From NCBI RefSeq assembly GCF_900078195.1, contig NZ_FJVE01000006.1:808501-872500 (forward strand): a stretch of DNA of 64,000 bases, read 5' to 3'. Shown piece by piece: positions 38,580 to 47,808 of the stretch; the first letter of the stretch is position 1; each line of letters opens with the position of its first letter. This DNA comes from Clostridium sp. Marseille-P299. Lineage in GTDB: Bacteria > Bacillota > Clostridia > Lachnospirales > Lachnospiraceae. The notes under the pieces are model-generated. The model searched no databases. It worked only from the letters and a program-made list of their open reading frames with translations, and had not been told where the DNA came from. The position numbers were made by a program, and so were the translations under genes.

Positions 38580-39344
38580 ATGAAAAACACAGAGAAATTT
38601 ACTGGCAAAGCTGCTGCTTATTCTATGTATCGACCAAATTATCCAAAGGCCTATATTAATTATCTTATTCAATCCAATTCATTAAATTTAAAAAGTATTA
38701 TTGCTGATATCGGCTCTGGAACAGGCATCTTAACACAGCAGTTACTGGATAAAGGATTCCAAGTACATGCAGTGGAACCAAATGATAATATGAGAATAAC
38801 AGCTGAACATAATTTAAATAATTATCCTAACTTTATCTCACATAATGCAAGTGCAGAACATACTGACTTACCAAAAAATAGCATCGACTTAATTACTGTA
38901 GCTCAAGCTTTCCATTGGTTTGATAAAACTTTATTTAAATCCGAGGCAAAACGAATCTTAAAAAGTAATGCAAATGTATCGTTGGTTTTTAATAATAGAA
39001 TTTTATCTGACCCTCTAGTTATGGAAAATGCTAAGATATGCAAAACGTATTGCCCCACCTTTCAAGGTTTTAGTAATGGAATTTTTAATGATAAGGAAAG
39101 TTTTCAAAAAATTCTTCAGGAATTTTATAACGATGAATTCGAATATAGAGAATTTGAACATCCGACTCCATTTACATTAGATGGATTTATCGGTCGTAAC
39201 TTATCCTCTTCATTTTCAATTCACCCAGATGATAAAAACTATACGAATTTTATAGATGCTCTAACTGAATTATTTCATAAATATAGTAAAGATGGTGTTC
39301 TTATGATGCCAAATCTTACGATAAGTTATATGGGCAGAATATAG
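38580..39344 (+). CDS. class I SAM-dependent methyltransferase
   Basis: Methyltransferase of 254 residues with unknown substrate. Motif I is IADIGSGTGILTQQLL (about 42-57), the acidic residue that binds the SAM ribose is in VHAVEPNDNM (about 65-74), and the post-motif ITVAQAFHWFD is near 105-115, as in the UbiE/TehB-like Methyltransf_11 group. I choose the ATG at 38580 (MKNTEKFTGKAAAYSMYRPN, the usual start of these proteins) over a TTG 27 bases upstream. The upstream AAAGG is somewhat distant. It is a single gene between terminators, with nothing to indicate its pathway. Confidence 0.82.
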   Translation: MKNTEKFTGKAAAYSMYRPNYPKAYINYLIQSNSLNLKSIIADIGSGTGILTQQLLDKGFQVHAVEPNDNMRITAEHNLNNYPNFISHNASAEHTDLPKNSIDLITVAQAFHWFDKTLFKSEAKRILKSNANVSLVFNNRILSDPLVMENAKICKTYCPTFQGFSNGIFNDKESFQKILQEFYNDEFEYREFEHPTPFTLDGFIGRNLSSSFSIHPDDKNYTNFIDALTELFHKYSKDGVLMMPNLTISYMGRI

Positions 39345-39435
39345 AAACAATATCGGATATATAAATTATGAGATAAAATAAGAAGAAATAATTGATAGGA
39401 TATGGAATTTATGCTTTTATTTCATATCATTTAAA

Positions 39436-39483
39436 AAAGACGAAACACCACGCACTTTCCTAGCGTCTGATGTTTCGTCTTTA
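39436..39483. terminator. bidirectional terminator
   Basis: AAAGACGAAACA and TGTTTCGTCTTT pair, with a CGC/GCG inner stem. It separates the convergent methyltransferase and SLH genes. Confidence 0.85.
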
Positions 39484-39500
39484 TTTGTATCAACTTAATA

Positions 39501-41717
39501 TCATCGATTTGCTGCTAACATCTTTATAATCATATCTGCTGCCTCAGCTCTTGTTAAATAAGCAGTCGGATAAAAATGATTGCTAACATCTGCACTTAAT
39601 ATACCAAGTCCTTTTGCAAGTGCAACTGCTCCAAGATAAGAACTACCTATTTCAGCCTCATCTACAAATCCAGTTTTGTAGATGCCATTAATATTAGCCA
39701 GTGAGTTCAAATCCAACAATTTAATTGAATATAGGGCAGCTTCTTGTCTTGTGATATTACTTGTGCCTGTAAGTTTATTTTCCTTACTAACATAAGTCAA
39801 TGGCTCAACCATTTGTTGCAGTTCATTTTTCGTAATGGCCTGATCAGGGTTAAATTTATTCCCCTCTATTACCGCCCCCATATCAATAAATAACTGAATA
39901 CTACGATAATATTTGTGGTCCTTAATATCCTCATAACTATTGTTGCTATCTTTCTTTACATATTCTGAACCATCATAATGAACTTGCTTACCTGTAAATG
40001 GAGAAACATAATTTGGAGATATTTCAGTACGATAAACAAGTCTTGCTTCTTGTGCCATGGACTTTTGTGTTGAAATTGTATTTAATTCATATACCAATTC
40101 AAAACCATCGAAATCCATATAATATTCATACGCCTGCTTTGGTGTAATAACACCCTTTGGAGATTCAAATTCCATTGCATCATTCCAATAGTATCCGTAA
40201 GAAGTCACCTTACCTGTAACTCCATCCACAGAACCATTGATCTGATTTTCTGTATATACAATTCCCTCATTCACTCTATTATAATTAAATGAATAACCAC
40301 CATATACTTCTTTACCCTCTACAACATTTATCACATATTGATCGCTTGAAGATGAAAGTTTTGATTTTAAAAAACGATCTTTATTTTGAGTCTTTATAAA
40401 GTTCTCTAAAATCTCTTGACTCTGCTCTTTTGAATACTTCACATTTTTAATTTCTTTATTGCTTCCCTCGTAATCATAATACTCTTTCACATTTGCATAA
40501 AAGGATATAATTTCACCTGTTTTAGCATCCACTGTGGCACTTGTATACGTACGATAATACTCATTCTCATTACCATCGGTGTTTGGTTCTGATAATTGAA
40601 TATTCCAAACGTATTTTTTTACTTCCTTATTCCCATTATTAATTGTAGTTTCTCTCAAACTTGCAGTTGAAACAACTTTTGCAGAATCCACATATAAACT
40701 TTTATTTTTAGTAATCGTCTCGATTGCTTTTGTTTTTGAAATCAATCCATTGATTTCAGCGATTTTTTTAATTTCAGCTTCAGTTAACCCTCCATCTGCC
40801 GAACCAGTAGCTTTATCATAGGCAGTTGCTGCATTTGATGCTTCCTTCGCTTCATCTTTCCATTCATTTAATGTTGTATATATCTTTCCGCTACTTGCAT
40901 CAACTGCGATATAAGATGTGGATGGTTCATATACCAGATATGCTTTTACTGTCATATTATCATTGGAATCCGTCGTATATCGATTATGATATACCAAGTT
41001 CATAGAGATTTGTCCCGATAGCTTACTTACTGCTTCTTCTTTTGATAATTTTACATTTTTATTAGGTATGCTAACCGTATAATTCCAACTACTATTATCA
41101 TAACTAATAACCTCTCCTGTTGAGATATCAATTCCAACTTGCACTTGTTGTGATGGCATTGGAATCCCTTGCTCTACTCGGATATAGTTATAGTAATAAA
41201 CTCCATTACGCCCTCTACTATAATAAGAATTTACAAATTTAAGTTTACTTGAAATATTCGATGCCACCTGCTTAATAAATGAATCTGCTTTGGATTGCAA
41301 CTCAGCTTTCAAATAGCTAGGAACTTTTTTATCTGTATCATAGTAAATGTAGTAAGACTTTATATTTCCAGAAGAATCACTTGTAATATAAATACTTCCT
41401 TCTCCATCTTCTCTCATCCATTCAAAATGCCATTCTTCGTTATAATAGCTATTTGCTGCTCTGTAGTAATAACTAAAATTCCCATAGGCTTTTGGAATTG
41501 TAATTTTCTTTTTTACTTCTGTAAGTACATTGGTTAAAGCTTTCTCTGTTGGACCTTCAGAATTTGAAACCTCTGATGCTTCTTCCTTAACTGCTTTGGT
41601 AGCTACCTCTGTCTTTACATTATCCGTTGTTGAAACAGCGGCTAATGATCTTGTCGGCACAGATGTAATAAGCAAACTAGATAATAATAAGACAGGTACA
41701 CAACGTTTTCTTTTCAT
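39501..41717 (-). CDS. exported YcdB/PepSY-like protein with SLH anchor
   Basis: Surface protein of 738 residues. A Lys/Arg-rich start and hydrophobic stretch form the signal peptide (about 1-27, ending SLAA). The middle (about 60-600) contains repeated YcdB/YcdC-PepSY-like units (such as VDASSGKIYTTLNEW, VDAKTGEIISFYANV, VDGVTGKVTSYGYYW) known from proposed protease-inhibitor or processing proteins. The C-terminal 150 residues hold about two S-layer homology motifs (FNPDQAITKNELQQMV, FYPTAYLTRAEAADMIIKML) that bind wall polymers. The start at 41717 is chosen because ATGGAGG upstream is the SD. There is no catalytic motif; the role is unknown. Confidence 0.82.
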   Translation of the reverse strand: MKRKRCVPVLLLSSLLITSVPTRSLAAVSTTDNVKTEVATKAVKEEASEVSNSEGPTEKALTNVLTEVKKKITIPKAYGNFSYYYRAANSYYNEEWHFEWMREDGEGSIYITSDSSGNIKSYYIYYDTDKKVPSYLKAELQSKADSFIKQVASNISSKLKFVNSYYSRGRNGVYYYNYIRVEQGIPMPSQQVQVGIDISTGEVISYDNSSWNYTVSIPNKNVKLSKEEAVSKLSGQISMNLVYHNRYTTDSNDNMTVKAYLVYEPSTSYIAVDASSGKIYTTLNEWKDEAKEASNAATAYDKATGSADGGLTEAEIKKIAEINGLISKTKAIETITKNKSLYVDSAKVVSTASLRETTINNGNKEVKKYVWNIQLSEPNTDGNENEYYRTYTSATVDAKTGEIISFYANVKEYYDYEGSNKEIKNVKYSKEQSQEILENFIKTQNKDRFLKSKLSSSSDQYVINVVEGKEVYGGYSFNYNRVNEGIVYTENQINGSVDGVTGKVTSYGYYWNDAMEFESPKGVITPKQAYEYYMDFDGFELVYELNTISTQKSMAQEARLVYRTEISPNYVSPFTGKQVHYDGSEYVKKDSNNSYEDIKDHKYYRSIQLFIDMGAVIEGNKFNPDQAITKNELQQMVEPLTYVSKENKLTGTSNITRQEAALYSIKLLDLNSLANINGIYKTGFVDEAEIGSSYLGAVALAKGLGILSADVSNHFYPTAYLTRAEAADMIIKMLAANR

Positions 41718-41826
41718 AAGAACCTCCATTCATCATACAATACGTATCTTACTGAATATGTATTAGACGATAGAAATGTAAAAAGGTTCCATTTTTTCAA
41801 GGCTTAATTTTTATTTATAAAAATAT

Positions 41827-42864
41827 TTATCTTTTAGCCTCAGCCGTAGACTGACCGATTCTTAATTCACCAGAAAATACCTTATGTTGATGTTTTGTAT
41901 TATCTTTTATCACATCAAATAAAATATGTATTGTCTCAAGTGCCATTGCCTCTACGGGCTGAACTAATGTAGTAATTGTAGGTGCATAATACCAAGTCAT
42001 ATCGATGCCATCAAATCCAACTACAGAATAATCCTCTGGGATTCTTTTACCAGCATCAAAGATTGCCCTACAAGCTCCTATTGCTAAACTATCTGATATT
42101 GCGTAAATCGCAGTAAAATCAGTTCCTGACTGAATTAATTCTTTGGTAACTTCATAACCATTTTTCAAAGAGTATTCTTCTATATCCTCTTTCATAATTC
42201 GTATCAAATCTTGATTCAAAGGTATATTGTTATCTTTTAAGGCACGCTTATAGCCTTCTAATCTCAATTTTCCTATACTCATATCCGTATTCGATGCAGT
42301 AATCGTAGCAATCTTTTTATGTCCAAGTTTACATAAATAATCAACCATCTTATAGCTCTCTGAAACGTCATCCACAGAAACCGACGAATACGTCTTTTTA
42401 CTTATATTTTCTGGATTAATACCTATGGTACTTAGAATAAACGGAACTTTTAAATTACTTAATTTTTCTTCTGTATGTGAAAAATAACCTCCAAGAAATA
42501 CGATTCCCCGTAATCTTTTTTCTTTTACAAGTTCAAAAGCTACATCTACTTCATCTTCATATGATTCAACATGGTAAAGTACAAGTGAGTACTTCTTTTT
42601 CTGGATTTCCTCTTCCATAATTCTTATCATGCTACTAAAAAAAGGGTTTGATATTCCCTTAACTAAAACAGCAATTGCTTTTGAATCTGAACGTTTTAAA
42701 TTTCTAGCACTATTGTTTGGAATATAATTATGTTCTTTTATTTTAGCCATAATCATTTCCTTAGTTTCTTTATTAATATCTGGGTGATTATTGATTGCAC
42801 GTGAAACCGTACTTATTCCCACTCCACACATTCTGGCAATATCTTTAATTGTTATTTCTTCCAT
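41827..42864 (-). CDS. LacI family transcriptional regulator
   Basis: Sugar-responsive repressor of 345 residues. The N-terminal helix-turn-helix ITIKDIARMCGVGISTVSRA (residues 4-23) and hinge helix NNSARNLKRS (about 51-60) precede a periplasmic-binding-like effector domain (about 65-340). It is the last gene of the ABC transporter gene set, 113 bases after the second permease. It probably controls that operon through the palindrome at 46196-46219 (inference). The inducer sugar cannot be told from sequence. Confidence 0.93.
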   Translation of the reverse strand: MEEITIKDIARMCGVGISTVSRAINNHPDINKETKEMIMAKIKEHNYIPNNSARNLKRSDSKAIAVLVKGISNPFFSSMIRIMEEEIQKKKYSLVLYHVESYEDEVDVAFELVKEKRLRGIVFLGGYFSHTEEKLSNLKVPFILSTIGINPENISKKTYSSVSVDDVSESYKMVDYLCKLGHKKIATITASNTDMSIGKLRLEGYKRALKDNNIPLNQDLIRIMKEDIEEYSLKNGYEVTKELIQSGTDFTAIYAISDSLAIGACRAIFDAGKRIPEDYSVVGFDGIDMTWYYAPTITTLVQPVEAMALETIHILFDVIKDNTKHQHKVFSGELRIGQSTAEAKR

Positions 42865-42977
42865 ATCCTATTTAACCTGCTCTCTTTAACAACACGCTTA
42901 AACTAATTATTTTTACCCTATTTTACCCATATTGTTAGAACTTTGTCAAATTAAATTGTATTTTGTAAGATATAACT

Positions 42978-43811
42978 TTATCCCTTCACTGCTCCTGCAA
43001 TAACGCCAGCAATAATATATCTTTGACAGAACAAGTAAAATATAACAATCGGTAAGATTGCAAGAATAAGTAAGGCCATCATTGCTCCCATGTCCTTAGA
43101 TCCATACCCTCCAATAAGATATTGAACAGCAATTGGAATCGTTCGATAATTTGTTCCAATCACTAAGTACGGTAATAAATAATCATTCCAAACCCACATC
43201 GTATTTAAAATTGCAACCGTAATTGTTGTAGGTTTTAAAACAGGTAGCACGACACGAAAGAACATTTGTAAAGGACTACAACCATCGATCATCGCCGCTT
43301 CTTCCATCTCTAATGGCACCGATTTAATAAACCCACTAAACATAAATACCGATAGTCCTGAACCAAATCCAAGATAAATTAGTACGATTCCCACTGGATT
43401 ATCAAGGTATAACACATTTGCAACCTTAGACATTGTAAACATAACCATTTGAAATGGTACAATCATTGAAAATACAAATACATAATACAAAAAATTCGTA
43501 AACTTCGTCTTAACCCTTGTTATATACCAAGCCGTCATTGACGTAAATATAAGAATTACTACGACTGAAGAAATCGTAATGATAAATGACCAACGAATCG
43601 CACTTAGGAAACCCGTTTTTGTTATTCCATTGATATAATTCGTAATTCCTGCAAAAGTCTCTATTGTAGGAAAACGAAACGGTGAATCACTAATATAAAA
43701 TGTTCCTTTAAATGAATTTATCAATACAATACCAATCGGTGCTAAGAATATGACAGTTATTAATGACAATACAATAAGAACTATCATAGATATAAATTTC
43801 TTTCTGCTCAT
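42978..43811 (-). CDS. sugar ABC transporter permease (MalG type)
   Basis: Membrane component of a CUT1 carbohydrate importer, 277 residues. There are six transmembrane helices and the EAA loop MEEAAMIDGCSPLQMFFRVVLP (about 185-206, shown in part as EEAAMIDGCSPLQMFFRVVL) that docks on the ATPase. The start codon overlaps the stop of the partner permease by one base (TAATG), so the pair is coupled. No ATPase gene is in the operon; CUT1 systems in Firmicutes commonly borrow a shared MsmK/UgpC-type ATPase. Confidence 0.93.
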   Translation of the reverse strand: MSRKKFISMIVLIVLSLITVIFLAPIGIVLINSFKGTFYISDSPFRFPTIETFAGITNYINGITKTGFLSAIRWSFIITISSVVVILIFTSMTAWYITRVKTKFTNFLYYVFVFSMIVPFQMVMFTMSKVANVLYLDNPVGIVLIYLGFGSGLSVFMFSGFIKSVPLEMEEAAMIDGCSPLQMFFRVVLPVLKPTTITVAILNTMWVWNDYLLPYLVIGTNYRTIPIAVQYLIGGYGSKDMGAMMALLILAILPIVIFYLFCQRYIIAGVIAGAVKG

Positions 43812-44653
43812 TAGCTTTCTACCTCCTTACGTCTTGTAAGTACGAGTTGAGTTAATGCAATGATTGCCACAAGAAGAAAGAATACCACTGCTTTTGCCTG
43901 ACCAACCCCTTCATATCCCGCTCTTCCATAAAATGATTGATAAATATCAAGAGCTAACATCGTTGTTTTACGTGAGGGAGCTCCACCGGTTAAAGCAAGA
44001 TTTTGGTCAAATAATTTAAAGGAATTCGATACTGTTAAAAATAAACAGATGGTGATTGAAGGCATTACTAACGGGATAATTACGTGACGTAATCTTTGTT
44101 TTTTATTTGCTCCATCTACCTTCGCTGCATCCATTAACTCTAATGGAACATTCTGAATTCCTGCAATATAAATAATCATCATATAGCCAATCATTTGCCA
44201 GTTCATAAGGATTACTAAGCCCCAAAATCCATATTTAGGATCTGCAAACATTGTTAATTCATACCTTGCTAAGACTCCATTTATGATTAACTGCCATATG
44301 TAACCTAAAACAATACCCCCGATTAAGTTTGGCATAAAAAAAACAGTACGAAACAGATTTGTTCCCTTTATCTTTCTAGTCAATAAAAGTGCAAGTAAAA
44401 ATGCAAATATATTAATAGTAAGAACCGATACAATTGCAAATTTTGCTGTAAAAAACAAAGCATTAAAAAAATCTTTATTAGAAAATGCTTTGATATAATT
44501 TGTTAGCCCAACGAATTTTGCATCTATAACGGTTGTAAAACTACAAAAAGATAAATATATTCCCATAAGAAATGGAATTATAAACGCAATTGTAAACGCG
44601 AGCAATGTTGGTAGTACAAAAATAGGAAAATACTTCTTTAACATTTTTTCCAT
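43811..44653 (-). CDS. sugar ABC transporter permease (MalF type)
   Basis: Partner permease of 280 residues with six membrane helices. The EAA loop ELMDAAKVDGANKKQRLRHV (about 172-191) and the following IIPLVMPS are typical. It lies between the binding protein gene (175 bases upstream, with a hairpin between) and the MalG-type permease (overlapping). The ATG is preceded by a distant AAAGG; MLKKYF three codons in is an alternative start. Confidence 0.93.
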   Translation of the reverse strand: MEKMLKKYFPIFVLPTLLAFTIAFIIPFLMGIYLSFCSFTTVIDAKFVGLTNYIKAFSNKDFFNALFFTAKFAIVSVLTINIFAFLLALLLTRKIKGTNLFRTVFFMPNLIGGIVLGYIWQLIINGVLARYELTMFADPKYGFWGLVILMNWQMIGYMMIIYIAGIQNVPLELMDAAKVDGANKKQRLRHVIIPLVMPSITICLFLTVSNSFKLFDQNLALTGGAPSRKTTMLALDIYQSFYGRAGYEGVGQAKAVVFFLLVAIIALTQLVLTRRKEVES

Positions 44654-44780
44654 ATAATATCATCTGCCTTTCTCTTCAATCGGGTTAAACATTTCTCATT
44701 AAAGTGTATCGCATCAAAATAATTTTGCATCAAAGTGTTTCATATAAATACAAAACATTTTGCCTCAAGTACTTATTTTA

Positions 44781-44817
44781 AAAATGGTGAGTCAGGCAAA
44801 TCCCCACTCACCATTTT
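44781..44817 (-). terminator. intercistronic hairpin between binding protein and permeases
   Basis: A 12-bp perfect stem AAAATGGTGAGT/ACTCACCATTTT with a 13-base loop, just after the binding-protein stop. It probably acts as a partial terminator or RNA stabiliser so that the binding protein is made in excess of the permeases. Confidence 0.7.
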
Positions 44818-44827
44818 CAACTTATTG

Positions 44828-46153
44828 TTACTGAGCCGAAGCCGCTTTTTCAGCTGACCATTGGTCTATTACTATGTTAACAACATCCTCCCATTTAATA
44901 TTTCCTTGAACATACTCTAATAGTGCTGCTCCAAAGTTATCTTTAAATGTTTGACTTGGGAAGGAGGTGAAATTCCAACTAACACTTGTTAAGGATGTAT
45001 CCTCCATATATCTAATTACTTCTTTTGCTAATGGATCCGTTGGTTTTTCATCCTCTTTAAATGTTGAAAACGGAGCAATAAATCCAAACTTATTTGTTAC
45101 ATAATCCTTACCGATGTCTGAATTAAATAGCCATTCCACAAATGCAATCGTAGCTTCTTGATCTGCTTTGGATGCTTTGGAACTTACACAGAAAAAGTTT
45201 TCTGTACCTGTACATAATCCCTGTGATTCTTCTCCAGCTACTCCTGTATAGATTGGCATAAATTTAATATCACTTTCTAACACAACATTCCCAGCAACAC
45301 CAGAAATCTGCCCCCATGCCCAGTTACCATTTTGAACCATTGCAACTTTTCCTAGGGCAAATTCTGCCATAGAATCTGTAACTGATTTTCCCCCTAACAT
45401 CGTAGGTACGGTACCTGAATTATTAATATATAAATCAAAAATATTCTTATAGTTTGCTGAATATGTAAAGTCAAGTTTTTGTGTATCGTTAATTCCTTTG
45501 TCTTTATATTCATAATACACTGGTAAATTTGCAAGATGAGTCTGCCATCTCCAGTCTTCCCCTGGAGTAAGAGAGGTAGATGCAAATACGCCCTCAATTC
45601 CTAAAGCATCCTTCTTTGCTGTCATATCTTCTACTACAGCCTTTAGTGTAGCAAAGTCTTTAATCTCAGAAGTAGAAGAAATGGACACTGCCTTATCACT
45701 TAAAGCAAAATACTTTTTCATAATGGCGTCATTATAGATAATTCCATAGCCTTCAACAACATATGGGATACCATAAACGCCTTCTCCTGAGGAAACAGCC
45801 AAACTTTTATCCAATAACCAACTATAAAGGTTTGTTTTTGATAAATCTAAACAATAATCTTTCCAAGTTTGATATCCTACTGGTCCATTAATCTGAAATA
45901 ATGTCGGTGCATCTGTTTTTGCTATTTCAGATTTTAATGTTTGTTCGTAAGTACCACTTGCAGCCGTCTTAACTTTTACTTCAACCCCTGTTTCTTCTTT
46001 GTAAATTTTCGCAAGCTCCTCCCAAATTTCCGAAACCTCTGGTTTGAAATTCAGAAAATAAACGGAACCTTTGCTTTCCTTCTTGCTACACCCCGTAAAC
46101 ATAGCCAAAATCATTACCACACATAGAAATAAACTCCATACTCTTCTTTTCAT
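44828..46153 (-). CDS. sugar ABC transporter substrate-binding lipoprotein
   Basis: Extracellular solute-binding protein family 1, 441 residues, lipid-anchored. MKRRVWSLFLCVVMILAMFT then GC is a lipoprotein signal with Cys at about 22. The mature protein has the family 1 fold (IYKEETGVEVKVKTAASGTY near 50, VAMVQNGNWAWGQISG near 285). I start at 46153, where GGAGAGG lies eight bases upstream; the longer frame from 46255 would begin inside the promoter and operator. It is the first gene of the operon. The sugar is unknown; the nearby pectin gene is too distant to argue from. Confidence 0.94.
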   Translation of the reverse strand: MKRRVWSLFLCVVMILAMFTGCSKKESKGSVYFLNFKPEVSEIWEELAKIYKEETGVEVKVKTAASGTYEQTLKSEIAKTDAPTLFQINGPVGYQTWKDYCLDLSKTNLYSWLLDKSLAVSSGEGVYGIPYVVEGYGIIYNDAIMKKYFALSDKAVSISSTSEIKDFATLKAVVEDMTAKKDALGIEGVFASTSLTPGEDWRWQTHLANLPVYYEYKDKGINDTQKLDFTYSANYKNIFDLYINNSGTVPTMLGGKSVTDSMAEFALGKVAMVQNGNWAWGQISGVAGNVVLESDIKFMPIYTGVAGEESQGLCTGTENFFCVSSKASKADQEATIAFVEWLFNSDIGKDYVTNKFGFIAPFSTFKEDEKPTDPLAKEVIRYMEDTSLTSVSWNFTSFPSQTFKDNFGAALLEYVQGNIKWEDVVNIVIDQWSAEKAASAQ

Positions 46154-46195
46154 TGCAACTACCTCTCCTTTTAATGAAATTATTTTAATGGTAAC

Positions 46196-46219
46196 GTTAT
46201 CGGTACCGTTTCCGATAAC
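46196..46219 (-). promoter_or_regulatory. LacI-type operator at the ABC operon promoter
   Basis: Perfect palindrome GTTATCGG-N8-CCGATAAC, containing an inner CGGTACCG. It begins seven bases after the -10 box and so covers the transcription start, an ideal repressor site. The binding protein is inferred to be the LacI regulator encoded in the same gene set. Confidence 0.75.
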
Positions 46220-46226
46220 TGGTATA

Positions 46227-46255
46227 ATAATACCATATTTTTCTAATTTTAACAA
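46227..46255 (-). promoter_or_regulatory. ABC sugar transporter operon promoter
   Basis: Minus strand -35 TTGTTA (46250-46255), 17-bp spacer, -10 TATTAT (46227-46232). Confidence 0.7.
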
Positions 46256-46377
46256 TACTTTTTATAATATTTGTAAATTTATTGATTGTATTTCCATTTA
46301 TTTTCGTCAAGTTACCCAATTGTAATGTGCCATGGTATATTATTAACTCTGACTACTAACCTTTTTTTAAGTTCTTA

Positions 46378-46406
46378 TTGTAAAAAATTCTCATGAAGAA
46401 TATAAT
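46378..46406 (+). promoter_or_regulatory. hydE promoter
   Basis: -35 TTGTAA (46378-46383), 17-bp spacer and perfect -10 TATAAT (46401-46406). It implies a leader of about 210 bases before hydE. Confidence 0.75.
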
Positions 46407-46407
46407 A

Positions 46408-46557
46408 ATAGTGTTCATTTGTAAAGATACGTTCTGACAAAGAAACACTATTTTTTATATACTACTAACATCCGAAGATCCACATATATTGTGATGTTCT
46501 GAGGGGAAAGGCAAACAAATCTTTGATATTGTTTTTATTTGTGCGCCTTTTTTTATA
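46408..46557 (+). promoter_or_regulatory. hydE leader with two terminator-like hairpins
   Basis: Hairpin 1 (46407-46449) pairs AATAGTGTT with AACACTATT and TTTGT with ACAAA inside, followed by TTTTAT; its outermost bases may fall before the transcription start. A middle stem AACATC/GATGTT lies at 46469-46500. Hairpin 2 (46512-46549) pairs GGC..ACAAAT with ATTTGT..GCC and is followed by TTTTTTT. No gene on this strand ends upstream, so these are not simply terminators of another gene. Attenuation of hydE or an unclassified riboswitch is possible. Confidence 0.5.
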
Positions 46558-46621
46558 AGGGTGCTTTTTTTATATTTTTTGCTGCATACCCTTAACTAAA
46601 AAATTATTGAAAGGAAGTGAA

Positions 46622-47680
46622 ATGAAAATGAAACATTTAATTGATGAATTAGAACAAAATCGTATCCTTAGTAAAGAAAACTTTATTACTCTATTAGATA
46701 ATAGAACAGAAGAATTAAGTGAATATCTCTTTGACCACGCACGTAAGATTAGGCATTTACATTATGGTAATAAAATTTATATTCGTGGATTAATTGAATT
46801 TACAAACTATTGTAAAAATGATTGCCTATACTGTGGTATTCGTAAAAGCAACTTAAACGCTGAACGATATCGCTTAAACTCTGATCAAATTTTAAGTGCC
46901 TGTGAAAGTGGATATGAGCTAGGTTTTAGAACTTTTGTTCTTCAAGGTGGGGAAGACTATCATTACAGTGATTCTGACATCTGCCAGCTTATTGAACGAA
47001 TCAAGTCCTCATACAATGACTGTGCGATTACTTTATCAATTGGTGAGCGCAGTTATGATAGTTATCTTTCATATTATCAAGCGGGAGCTGACAGATATCT
47101 TCTTCGTCATGAAACTGCAAACGATGAGCATTATAAGAAACTCCATCCAGAATCCCTTTCGCTTACGAATCGTAAACGTTGTTTGCATGACTTGAAAAAA
47201 ATAGGATATCAAGTTGGAAGTGGTTTTATGGTAGGTTCCCCATTTCAAACAACGGATTGTCTTGCAGATGATTTACTCTTTCTACATGAATTAAACCCAC
47301 ATATGATAGGTATTGGTCCTTTTATTTCACATAAGGATACTCCATTTAAAGACCAAAAATCAGGGACGCTGGAACAAACATTATTTATGATTGGTATTTT
47401 ACGATTAATGTTCCCTACTGCTCTGCTTCCTTCCACAACTGCACTTGGTACCATTCACCCACTTGGTCGTGAAAAAGGTATTTTAGCTGGTGCAAATGTT
47501 GTTATGCCTAACTTATCTCCAAAAGAAGTAAGAAGTAAATACCTCCTTTATGATAATAAAATATGCACTGGTGATGAGGCTGCAGAATGTCGTTATTGCA
47601 TGGAAAAACGTATGAAATCCATTGGTTATGAGGTTGTGGTGGACCGAGGAGATTATAAAAAACTAGAAGAAATCTTTTGA
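46622..47680 (+). CDS. hydE: [FeFe]-hydrogenase maturase HydE (radical SAM)
   Basis: Radical SAM enzyme that helps build the di-iron subcluster of the hydrogenase H-cluster. At 352 residues it has the normal length. The radical SAM cluster motif is CKNDCLYCGIRKSN (about 58-71, CxxxCxxC), followed by the GGED glycine motif in LQGGEDYHYSD (about 104). A C-terminal CRYCMEKR supplies extra cysteines. The ATG at 46622 follows AAGGA; a TTG 15 bases upstream is unlikely. hydG and hydF follow on the same strand, and this context separates it from PylB and other relatives. The hydrogenase structural gene is not in the window. Confidence 0.94.
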   Translation: MKMKHLIDELEQNRILSKENFITLLDNRTEELSEYLFDHARKIRHLHYGNKIYIRGLIEFTNYCKNDCLYCGIRKSNLNAERYRLNSDQILSACESGYELGFRTFVLQGGEDYHYSDSDICQLIERIKSSYNDCAITLSIGERSYDSYLSYYQAGADRYLLRHETANDEHYKKLHPESLSLTNRKRCLHDLKKIGYQVGSGFMVGSPFQTTDCLADDLLFLHELNPHMIGIGPFISHKDTPFKDQKSGTLEQTLFMIGILRLMFPTALLPSTTALGTIHPLGREKGILAGANVVMPNLSPKEVRSKYLLYDNKICTGDEAAECRYCMEKRMKSIGYEVVVDRGDYKKLEEIF

Positions 47681-47808
47681 TAAAAAATATATATTTTCGC
47701 AAACAGTAGATATATGATTAAGTTTAAAATATTTTTTGATATTAACATCTATAAATTTAAGTCTGATGAGAAAGGAAAATTCCTAACTCAATAAGAAAGG
47801 AAGTTATT

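Noticed and set aside
46154..46255. 34-codon extension of the ABC binding protein
   Set aside because: It covers the operator and promoter and would bury the lipoprotein signal.
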